Of a stretch of 5,139 nt of DNA, positions 1-5,061 are shown one piece after another. The stretch covers positions 1-5,139 of the forward strand of contig NZ_JBHTBW010000068.1 in NCBI RefSeq assembly GCF_042665195.1. The letters are read 5' to 3'. A program made the translations under genes and the position numbers. How positions within the stretch are numbered: the stretch's first letter is position 1; the number at the start of each line of letters is the position of its first letter. Origin of the DNA: Laceyella putida. GTDB taxonomy: Bacteria; Bacillota; Bacilli; Thermoactinomycetales; Thermoactinomycetaceae. The notes under the pieces are model-generated. The model worked only from the letters and a program-made list of their open reading frames with translations, made no database searches and was not told where the DNA came from.

Positions 1-103
1 AAGGTCGTTTCAATGCTTCCTTCTTACCCTCGTTGCTTTATTCCATATCTAATTTTCAAGGTGCGTTGTTTTTTGTGATCACCGCATCGCGGCGACAAGA
101 ATT
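1..103 (-). other. Probable 5' leader of an rRNA operon (partial, runs off the left edge)
   Basis: On the minus strand this is what would be transcribed from the promoter at 132-104. It opens with a stable hairpin at 96-78: eight pairs including G-U, with loop GAU at 88-86. A boxA-like element follows at 64-51 (GCACCTTGAAAATT). The rest is an A/G-rich stretch running to the edge (AAGCAACGAGGG, GGAAGCATTGAAACGACC) with no open reading frame. The boxA resembles the TTTGAAAACT element seen before 16S and 23S rRNA in Bacillales. No mature rRNA sequence lies inside the window, so the rRNA identity is inferred from leader style. The 16S gene would be the usual next feature. Confidence 0.6.
51..64 (-). 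promoter_or_regulatory. boxA-like rRNA antitermination/processing element
   Basis: The minus strand reads GCACCTTGAAAATT, close to the Bacillales rRNA boxA (about GTTCTTTGAAAACT), which recruits Nus factors in rRNA leaders. Bases 60-47 of this leader can also pair, with G-U wobbles, with the trailer-like sequence at the right edge (minus strand 5085-5072). That fits the long flanking stems used in rRNA processing. The match is from memory of the motif. Confidence 0.55.
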
Positions 104-132
104 AATATAGCACGGCTAAAAAACAAATGCAA
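104..132 (-). promoter_or_regulatory. Extended -10 SigA promoter, probably for an rRNA operon
   Basis: On the minus strand, -35 TTGCAT (132-127), a 17-base spacer and -10 TATATT (109-104). A TGC just before the -10 box (112-110) makes it an extended -10. Transcription should begin near position 97, at the foot of the leader hairpin. The promoter lies 12 bases beyond the T-tract of the glpD terminator, so it is an independent unit pointing out of the window. It is not a glp promoter. Confidence 0.65.
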
Positions 133-143
133 CCCTTTTTTAT

Positions 144-176
144 AAAAAAATCTCCCTTATCAAATGACAAGGGAGA
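144..176 (-). terminator. Rho-independent terminator after glpD
   Basis: The minus-strand RNA forms an 11-pair stem, with arms UCUCCCUUGUC and GAUAAGGGAGA (one G-U pair) and loop AUUU. Seven U residues follow (150-144). It starts 7 bases after the glpD stop codon and ends the glp transcript before the rRNA-like promoter. Confidence 0.93.
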
Positions 177-183
177 ACATCCT

Positions 184-1863
184 TCATTTCTTTCTAATGA
201 CGCCATTATTGCTTGCCTTGTCACTAACCACTTCAGTCACATAGTTTATCTCCTGCTCTAATTCCCGCTCCCACCGCTTTCTTGCTTGCTCATCCCAAGC
301 ACCATAATTGGCCATCACTTCAATCACCCCATCTTTCCACCGCTGGACCCAGGCGATGTCAAACAGCATGGCTCCTGTGCGGCGGAGCAAATAGTCCACA
401 GGCGTTAGGACCATTTCATGTTCCAATCCATACATGAGGGAAGAATAGAGGTCAAGTGGGATCGCATAGCGCTCGGCCGCAGCCTTTCCATCCTCGGTGG
501 CCCATTGGTAGACGCGTTCCACATTGGCGCCATATAAACGGGTCAACCATTCGGCTTGTTGTTCTGTATACCCCAACTTTATCCCTTGCTTTATTTTATC
601 CGTCACAAACGATGCAAACTGCGAGGCCCCACCCACTTCTCCCCCTGAGATCGGAATGCGATGTGTTTGGCACGCGGCAAAGTTTCTTCCTGTTTCTTGA
701 TGCAATTCTTTCGCCACCAGATTGACTACTTTTTCCGCCATTTTGCGATATCCGGTGAGCTTCCCACCCGCGATGGTGATCAACCCCGTCTTGGAATGGA
801 AAATTTCATCTTTGCGCGATATCTCCGAGGGAGACTTCCCTTCCTCGTGAATAAGGGGACGGATGCCGGCCCAAAACGTCTCCACATCCTCTTGTGTCAA
901 TTTAACCTCAGGAAACATGCCATTGACCGCCTGCAACAGATAATCCCGATCCGTTTCCGTGACCCTGGGATGGGTGAGGTCTTCGCGGTAATCGGTATCC
1001 GTGGTCCCGATATACGCTTTGCCGTCACGCGGAATGGCAAAAACCATCCGTCCGTCTGGCGTATCAAAATAGACGGCCTGTCGCAATGGAAAACGGCTGC
1101 CATCCACCACGATATGGACACCTTTGGTCCAATGCAGGGTTTTCCCGTGTTTGGAGCCATCCATCTCCCTCAACTCATCCACCCATGGGCCTGTCGCATT
1201 GACAACTTTCTTGGCGCGCCAAACATGTTCCTCCCCGGATATCTGATCCCGCACTTTTACACCGACCACTTTGCCGTTCTCATACAAAAGCTCGGTCACT
1301 TTCATATAATTAAACGCCTTTGCACCCAACTCAACCGCTTTTTTCATCACTTCCAACGTTAGCCGGGCATCGTCGGTACGGTACTCAACATAATATCCCG
1401 AACCTTTCAATCCCTCTTTGCGCAGGAGCGGTTCTTTTCGCAACGTTTCATCTTTGTTTAACATCTGCCGCCGCTCGCTCTTCTTGACGCCCGCCAAACG
1501 ATCATAGACGGTCAACCCGATGGAGCTCGCCCATTTGCCATAGGTTCCTCCCTTCACGATTGGCAACAACATCCACTCCGGTTTGGTGACATGAGGTCCA
1601 TTCTCATAAACAATGGCCCGTTCTCTCCCCACTTCGGCAACCAGTTGCACTTCCAATTGTTTGAGATAACGCAATCCACCGTGGACCAACTTTGTGGAAC
1701 GGCTCGATGTGCCGGCGGCGAAGTCTTGCATCTCCACCAGCGCCGTGTCGATTCCGCGCGCTTGTGCGTCGAGTGCAATGCCAGCCCCTGTAATCCCCCC
1801 GCCAATCACCAGCAAATCCACTTCACGTTGCATGTCTTGTTTCCACTCTTGTCTTCGGCTCAT
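184..1863 (-). CDS. glpD: Aerobic glycerol-3-phosphate dehydrogenase (FAD-dependent)
   Basis: GlpD oxidises sn-glycerol-3-phosphate to dihydroxyacetone phosphate. It acts at the inner face of the membrane and passes electrons through FAD to the quinone pool. The 559-residue protein has the usual family length. A Rossmann FAD site, GGGITGAG, lies at residues 21-28. The DAO-family motifs TSSRSTKLVHGGLRYL (52-67), GTTDTDY (286-292) and AGGKLTGYRKMAE (365-377) follow. The C-terminal helical domain covers about 400-520, with EHEMVLTPVDYLLRRT at 481-496. The start at 1863 was chosen because TAAGGAGGG lies 7 bases upstream. An in-frame ATG at 1899 would add 12 residues (MWFFYYHKEGSD) coded by the terminator hairpin and the ribosome site, so it is rejected. 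glpD is the last gene of the locus, 115 bases after glpK, and sits behind its own attenuator. No frameshift or missing motif is seen. Confidence 0.97.
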   Translation of the reverse strand: MSRRQEWKQDMQREVDLLVIGGGITGAGIALDAQARGIDTALVEMQDFAAGTSSRSTKLVHGGLRYLKQLEVQLVAEVGRERAIVYENGPHVTKPEWMLLPIVKGGTYGKWASSIGLTVYDRLAGVKKSERRQMLNKDETLRKEPLLRKEGLKGSGYYVEYRTDDARLTLEVMKKAVELGAKAFNYMKVTELLYENGKVVGVKVRDQISGEEHVWRAKKVVNATGPWVDELREMDGSKHGKTLHWTKGVHIVVDGSRFPLRQAVYFDTPDGRMVFAIPRDGKAYIGTTDTDYREDLTHPRVTETDRDYLLQAVNGMFPEVKLTQEDVETFWAGIRPLIHEEGKSPSEISRKDEIFHSKTGLITIAGGKLTGYRKMAEKVVNLVAKELHQETGRNFAACQTHRIPISGGEVGGASQFASFVTDKIKQGIKLGYTEQQAEWLTRLYGANVERVYQWATEDGKAAAERYAIPLDLYSSLMYGLEHEMVLTPVDYLLRRTGAMLFDIAWVQRWKDGVIEVMANYGAWDEQARKRWERELEQEINYVTEVVSDKASNNGVIRKK

Positions 1864-1870
1864 GTCCGAT

Positions 1871-1879
1871 CCCTCCTTA
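1871..1879 (-). promoter_or_regulatory. Ribosome binding site of glpD
   Basis: The minus strand reads TAAGGAGGG, a near-perfect Shine-Dalgarno sequence, 7 bases before the ATG at 1863. It fixes the start codon of glpD. It lies only 7 bases beyond the U-tract of the upstream attenuator. Confidence 0.9.
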
Positions 1880-1886
1880 TGATAAT

Positions 1887-1937
1887 AAAAAAACCACATA
1901 ATCCCTTATGCCATGAGTGCATAAGGGTATGTGGTTT
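1887..1937 (-). terminator. Attenuator hairpin in the glpD leader, candidate GlpP target
   Basis: The minus-strand RNA forms a long two-part hairpin. AAACCACAUA pairs with UAUGUGGUUU, and CCCUUAUGC pairs with GCAUAAGGG. There is a two-base AU bulge and the loop is ACUCAUG. Seven U residues follow the 3' arm (1893-1887, the first three within it). It lies between glpK and the glpD ribosome site, so unless it is read through it would cut glpD off. In B. subtilis the glpD leader carries such a terminator, and GlpP with G3P allows read-through; the same role is inferred here. An upstream segment can form a competing fold (see findings). Confidence 0.9.
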
Positions 1938-1978
1938 ATCTCCAAATCTCCATAACCTATTAACTTGTTCTTCAGCCA

Positions 1979-3472
1979 TTACGGTTTGAACGCCCGTGTG
2001 GCTTCAACCGCTTTTACCCATCCATTGTACAACTTTTCTCGTTCCGTGTCATCCATCTGGCTGTCAAAAATCGCATCCCGGTGCCAATGGTGGGCAATTT
2101 CGTTTTTGCCTTCCCAATATCCCACCGCCAAACCGGCCAGATACGCAGCCCCCAAGGCTGTTGTCTCCAAAACGTTCGGTCTTTCCACTGGTACCCCTAA
2201 AATGTCACTTTGAAACTGCATCAAAAATTGATTCGCGGTGGCCCCCCCGTCAACACGCAACTTTTTCAATTGAATGTCGGAATCCCGTTCCATCACCGTT
2301 AAAACGTCTTTGGTCTGGTAAGCCAGTGACTCCAACGTCGCCCGAATAAAGTGTGCGTCGGTCGTGCCGCGGGTTAACCCCAAAACCGCCCCGCGGGCAT
2401 CCTGATCCCAATATGGCGTGCCCAAACCGACAAACGCCGGGACGACGTAAACCCCATCGGTTGAGTCCACTTGTGTTGCAAATTGTTCCGAATCGGCTGC
2501 ATGCTTGATCATTTTCAATCCGTCGCGCAACCACTGAATCGCCGATCCCGCGATGAAAATGCTGCCTTCCAACGCATATTCCACTTTGCCATCCATTCCC
2601 CAAGCGATGGTGGTAAGCAGTCCATGTCGGGAAGGAACCGCTTTCTCACCTGTGTTCATTAACATGAAACAGCCCGTGCCGTATGTGTTTTTGGCCATCC
2701 CCGGTTCAAAACACGCTTGCCCAAACAAAGCGGCTTGCTGATCGCCAGCGATCCCCGCGATCGGAATTTCCGCATCCAAAACCGCTTTGCTCGTCTTGGC
2801 AACCACACCGGAAGAGGCTCGCACTTCCGGCAACATGGACGGGGGAACCGTTAATGCGGCAAGCAATTCTTCATCCCACTTTAACTCGTAAATATTGTAC
2901 ATCAGCGTCCGCGAAGCGTTGGTATAGTCGGTGACATGCACTTGCCCATTCGTCAGCTTCCAGATCAGCCACGAGTCAATGGTGCCAAAGAGCAGGTCTC
3001 CGCGCTCAGCTTTTTCCCTGGCCCCGTCTACATGGTCAAGGATCCATTTCACCTTCGTCCCGGAAAAATAGGCATCAATCAATAACCCTGTTTTGTTGCG
3101 AAAAACATCATTCAACCCCTGCGCAACCAACTCGTCGCAAATGGCGGAGGTTTGTCTGGATTGCCATACAATGGCCGAATAGACGGGCTTGCCGGAATGT
3201 TTGTCCCAAACCACCGTCGTCTCGCGTTGGTTCGTTATCCCAATCGCCGCGATCTGGCTGGCTTGGATTCCCGCTTTCTCAATCACTTCATCCAACACCG
3301 CTTTAACAGACTCCCAAATCTCTTCCGCATCATGTTCCACCCACCCCGGCTGAGGGAAATATTGGGTGAACTCCTGTTGCGCAATCTTCACGATTTGTCC
3401 TGCTCGATCAAACAGTATCGCCCTGGAACTGGTTGTCCCTTGATCAATCGCTAATACATATTGGTTAGTCAT
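1979..3472 (-). CDS. glpK: Glycerol kinase
   Basis: GlpK is a cytoplasmic FGGY-family kinase that phosphorylates glycerol with ATP to sn-glycerol-3-phosphate, trapping glycerol that entered through GlpF and making the inducer of GlpP. At 497 residues it is full length. The N-terminal phosphate loop DQGTTSSRAILFD is at residues 10-22. Glycerol-contacting residues R83-E84 lie in NQRETTVVWD, with Y135 in DAYFSGTK. The catalytic-base motif GDQQAALFGQ starts at 243 (D244). GTGCFMLMNTGEKAV (265-279) and the C-terminal ATP site LRVDGGATANQFLMQFQ (405-421) follow. One oddity: the segment around residues 226-235 (KTSKAVLDAE) lacks the histidine that HPr phosphorylates in B. subtilis and Enterococcus GlpK and is one residue shorter there. 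The start at 3472 gives the standard MTNQYVLAIDQG opening. Its ribosome site is modest (AAAGGG at 3485-3480, 7 bases before ATG). The gap to glpF is 18 bases by count from 3473 to 3490, so the two are co-transcribed. Confidence 0.98.
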   Translation of the reverse strand: MTNQYVLAIDQGTTSSRAILFDRAGQIVKIAQQEFTQYFPQPGWVEHDAEEIWESVKAVLDEVIEKAGIQASQIAAIGITNQRETTVVWDKHSGKPVYSAIVWQSRQTSAICDELVAQGLNDVFRNKTGLLIDAYFSGTKVKWILDHVDGAREKAERGDLLFGTIDSWLIWKLTNGQVHVTDYTNASRTLMYNIYELKWDEELLAALTVPPSMLPEVRASSGVVAKTSKAVLDAEIPIAGIAGDQQAALFGQACFEPGMAKNTYGTGCFMLMNTGEKAVPSRHGLLTTIAWGMDGKVEYALEGSIFIAGSAIQWLRDGLKMIKHAADSEQFATQVDSTDGVYVVPAFVGLGTPYWDQDARGAVLGLTRGTTDAHFIRATLESLAYQTKDVLTVMERDSDIQLKKLRVDGGATANQFLMQFQSDILGVPVERPNVLETTALGAAYLAGLAVGYWEGKNEIAHHWHRDAIFDSQMDDTEREKLYNGWVKAVEATRAFKP

Positions 3473-3490
3473 CCTCTCACCCTTTCACTA

Positions 3491-4201
3491 TTAATACAAG
3501 CATCCATAAAGGAGCGCGGCAAGCACCGCTCCGATGACGGGTCCCACGACCGGAATCCAGGCGTATCCCCATTCCGATGATCCCTTTCCCGGAATCGGCA
3601 GGATGGCATGGGCCAAACGCGGGCCCAAGTCCCTTGCCGGATTAATGGCGTAACCCGTGGTTCCCCCGAGCGACATCCCAATCGCCACAATCAGAAAGCC
3701 CACGACCAGGGTTTGCAAACCGTCCGCAAAAACAACCCCTTTGCTGCCAAATGCAAGTAAGGCAAATACTAACACAAAAGTACCAATGATTTCGCTCAAT
3801 AAATTGGACGGCACATGTTTAATCGCGGGGGAAGTGGCGAACACGGCCAGTTTATCCCCAGGTTCTTCCGTTTTGGACCAGTGGGGATAATAATGCAACC
3901 AAACCAAAACGGCACCCAAAAAGGCTCCAATCAACTGGGCAACAATCATATTCCCCACTTCCGACCAAGACAACTTCCCTGCGACGGCAAAAGCAATGGT
4001 CAAAGCCGGATTCAAATAAGCGCCACTGACGTGGCCAACCATATAAGCGGCAACCATCACAGCCAAACCCCAACCAAAGGTGATCACAACCCAACCGGCT
4101 TGATAGGCTTTGGACCGGTGTAACACCACTCCGGCAACGACCCCATTCCCCAACAAAATCAACATCATCGTGCCAAGTAACTCAGCGGTAAAATGAGACA
4201 T
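3491..4201 (-). CDS. glpF: Glycerol uptake facilitator (aquaglyceroporin)
   Basis: GlpF is an integral membrane channel of the MIP family that lets glycerol diffuse into the cell. The 236-residue protein is hydrophobic, with about six membrane helices. Both half-helix motifs are present: NPA at residues 64-66 (AYLNPALTIA) and NPARD at 187-191 (GYAINPARDLGPR). The aspartate after the second NPAR is the mark of glycerol channels rather than strict water channels. The protein is shorter than E. coli or B. subtilis GlpF (about 275-280 residues) but within the range of short firmicute forms. The start at 4201 follows AGGAGGG at a 5-base spacing. An upstream in-frame ATG at 4264 is rejected because its 21 extra codons run through the attenuator hairpin. 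It is the first gene after the main promoter, cre site and attenuator. Confidence 0.96.
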   Translation of the reverse strand: MSHFTAELLGTMMLILLGNGVVAGVVLHRSKAYQAGWVVITFGWGLAVMVAAYMVGHVSGAYLNPALTIAFAVAGKLSWSEVGNMIVAQLIGAFLGAVLVWLHYYPHWSKTEEPGDKLAVFATSPAIKHVPSNLLSEIIGTFVLVFALLAFGSKGVVFADGLQTLVVGFLIVAIGMSLGGTTGYAINPARDLGPRLAHAILPIPGKGSSEWGYAWIPVVGPVIGAVLAALLYGCLY

Positions 4202-4206
4202 ACAAT

Positions 4207-4213
4207 CCCTCCT
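4207..4213 (-). promoter_or_regulatory. Ribosome binding site of glpF
   Basis: The minus strand reads AGGAGGG, 5 bases before the ATG at 4201. Together with the hairpin just upstream it rules out the longer in-frame start at 4264. Confidence 0.9.
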
Positions 4214-4230
4214 CTTTTCAAAACGAGTAC

Positions 4231-4289
4231 AAAAAAGAGCCACTAGGAACCTACTCTCGTTCAAACGAACCAGAGGCCTTAGTGACTCT
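4231..4289 (-). terminator. Attenuator hairpin in the glpF leader, candidate GlpP target
   Basis: The minus-strand RNA forms a 10-pair outer stem (AGAGUCACUA with UAGUGGCUCU, one U-G). It has an asymmetric internal loop and a second stem, CUCUGGUUC with GAACGAGAG (one G-G mismatch), closed by loop GUUU. A run of U follows (4236-4231). It lies about 57 bases from the predicted transcript start and 17 bases before the glpF ribosome site. In B. subtilis the glpFK leader is a GlpP-controlled terminator; the same role is inferred. Confidence 0.88.
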
Positions 4290-4331
4290 CATCGACTCAT
4301 GTCAGCTATGAACTTAAATCAGAACTGAATT

Positions 4332-4347
4332 TCGGAAGCGCTATCAA
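4332..4347. promoter_or_regulatory. Putative CcpA cre site at the glpF promoter
   Basis: The plus strand reads TCGGAAGCGCTATCAA, which fits the consensus WTGNAANCGNWWNCAW with one mismatch (C for T at position 2). It starts 6 bases past the -10 box and covers the expected transcription start, where CcpA bound to HPr(Ser-P) would block initiation. Carbon catabolite repression of glpFK is known in B. subtilis; binding here is inferred. Confidence 0.7.
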
Positions 4348-4352
4348 TGTCT

Positions 4353-4381
4353 ATTTTAAATAATAGATACATAAATTTCAA
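4353..4381 (-). promoter_or_regulatory. SigA promoter of glpF-glpK(-glpD)
   Basis: On the minus strand, -35 TTGAAA (4381-4376), a 17-base spacer and -10 TAAAAT (4358-4353). Each box differs from consensus at one or two positions. Transcription should start near 4346. The promoter begins 7 bases after the glpP stop codon and no terminator lies between, so glpP transcripts can also run into the glpF leader. Confidence 0.82.
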
Positions 4382-4387
4382 TACTTT

Positions 4388-4945
4388 TTATCGAATATGC
4401 CACAATTTTTTATTTGACGTCGTAATGGCAACGGCTCCTGCTTGCAAAGCTTGATCAAGCTCCCGTTTGGTTCGAATCAAGCCTCCCGCCAAAATCGGGA
4501 TCTTTGTTTCTTCCACCACTTCTCTAATCACATGCGGAATGACGCCTGGGAGCACCTCGATATAATCCGGTTGTGAAGATTCCAATAAACGATAACTCGT
4601 TTGCAAAGCATGTGTATCCAACAAAAACACGCGCTGAATGGCAATGATTCTCCGTTTCTTGGCTACTTGCACCACAGGGGTTCGGGTGGAAATCAAACCG
4701 GCTGGTTTGACCATTTGACACAGAAATTCAGCTGCATATTCGTCATTTTTCAATCCTTGAATTAAATCAACGTGCAATATCACTTTTTTCTGATGTTGGT
4801 GTGCCAGTCTCATTAGAGGTGGAAGTTGGGCGATGTGGCAATCAAGCATCACAATATACTCATATGCGCTTTCCAGCAATTTTTCGAAGTCCTTGACACT
4901 TTTTGCGGCGGGCAAAAGTTTTTGGCGTTGAAAATGTGACGTCAT
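4388..4945 (-). CDS. glpP: Glycerol-3-phosphate-responsive antiterminator
   Basis: GlpP is a cytoplasmic RNA-binding regulator. In B. subtilis it binds glp leader mRNA when G3P is present, preventing termination and stabilising glpD mRNA. The 185-residue protein fits the family length (about 190) and has its conserved blocks: VMLDCHIAQL (32-41), HVDLIQGLKNDE (58-69), STRTPVVQVAKK (86-97), QRVFLLD (104-110), EVLPGVIP (130-137) and AGGLIRT (153-159), with a phosphate-site-like TTSNKKLW near the end (175-182). The overall form is a small TIM-barrel-like fold. The start at 4945 has AAAGGAAG (4959-4952) 6 bases upstream. It is the first gene of the locus, and its likely targets are the hairpins at 4289-4231 and 1937-1887. 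Confidence 0.95.
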   Translation of the reverse strand: MTSHFQRQKLLPAAKSVKDFEKLLESAYEYIVMLDCHIAQLPPLMRLAHQHQKKVILHVDLIQGLKNDEYAAEFLCQMVKPAGLISTRTPVVQVAKKRRIIAIQRVFLLDTHALQTSYRLLESSQPDYIEVLPGVIPHVIREVVEETKIPILAGGLIRTKRELDQALQAGAVAITTSNKKLWHIR

Positions 4946-4960
4946 CCAGCTCTTCCTTTC

Positions 4961-4985
4961 TATCTTATCTATCTTATCTATCTTA
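4961..4985. repeat. 9-bp tandem repeat in the glpP leader
   Basis: Plus-strand unit TATCTTATC occurs in 2.8 perfect copies (9+9+7 bases). On the coding strand it reads as repeated GATAAGATA directly before the glpP ribosome site. Its role is unknown. It could alter spacing or ribosome access, or be a slippage-prone remnant. Confidence 0.85.
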
Positions 4986-4989
4986 AGGC

Positions 4990-5018
4990 ATTATCGTTCA
5001 CTCATGATAACACAAAAC
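4990..5018 (-). promoter_or_regulatory. Weak candidate promoter of glpP
   Basis: On the minus strand a -10-like GATAAT lies at 4995-4990. The -35 position at 17-base spacing holds only GTTTTG. A short dyad, TTATC-N10-GATAA (4991-5010), overlaps it and could be an operator or chance. This is the only gap between the upstream terminator and glpP, so a promoter is expected here, but the match is poor. Confidence 0.3.
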
Positions 5019-5019
5019 A

Positions 5020-5061
5020 GAAACAAAAAGCCTCCACAACCTTTCGGCTGTAGAGGCTTTT
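5020..5061 (-). terminator. Rho-independent terminator upstream of glpP, probably the end of an rRNA operon
   Basis: The minus-strand RNA forms AAAAGCCUC-U-ACA-G-CC, loop GAAA, then GG-U-UGU-G-GAGGCUUUU: 16 pairs with two G-U, closed by a GNRA tetraloop and followed by a U-rich tail (UUUUUGUUUCU). On the plus strand the same two positions become C-A mismatches, so the hairpin was shaped for minus-strand transcription. It ends a transcript coming from beyond the right edge. Confidence 0.88.

Larger units (their letters stand above)
1860..1979 (-). other. Small leader reading frame between glpK and glpD (39 codons, doubtful)
   Basis: An ATG at 1979 overlaps the glpK stop codon (TAATG). The frame stays open for 39 codons through the attenuator and stops at a TGA (1862-1860) that overlaps the glpD start (ATGA). 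The predicted peptide begins MAEEQVNRLWRFGDK and resembles nothing I recognise. There is no clear Shine-Dalgarno sequence before it, so translation would need coupling to glpK. It may be chance. It is listed because both ends overlap real genes and because ribosomes crossing it would melt the terminator. Confidence 0.15.

Noticed and set aside
661..1362. Plus-strand open frame of 233 codons
   Set aside because: It is fully antisense to glpD, has no ribosome site and no recognisable domain. It is a shadow of the glpD codon pattern, as are the other frames inside glpD, glpK, glpF and glpP.
1864..1899. Longer glpD start at 1899 adding 12 residues
   Set aside because: The extra codons consist of the attenuator 3' arm, its U-tract and the glpD ribosome site. 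The ATG at 1863 has an ideal Shine-Dalgarno sequence and gives the family N-terminus.
4202..4264. Longer glpF start at 4264 adding 21 residues
   Set aside because: The extension lies within the leader hairpin and ribosome site, is charged and unlike GlpF, and lacks its own ribosome site.
4294..4313. Small hairpin GUUCAU/AUGAGU in the glpF leader as an antiterminator
   Set aside because: It has only six weak pairs including two G-U, and it does not overlap the terminator arm, so it does not compete with it.
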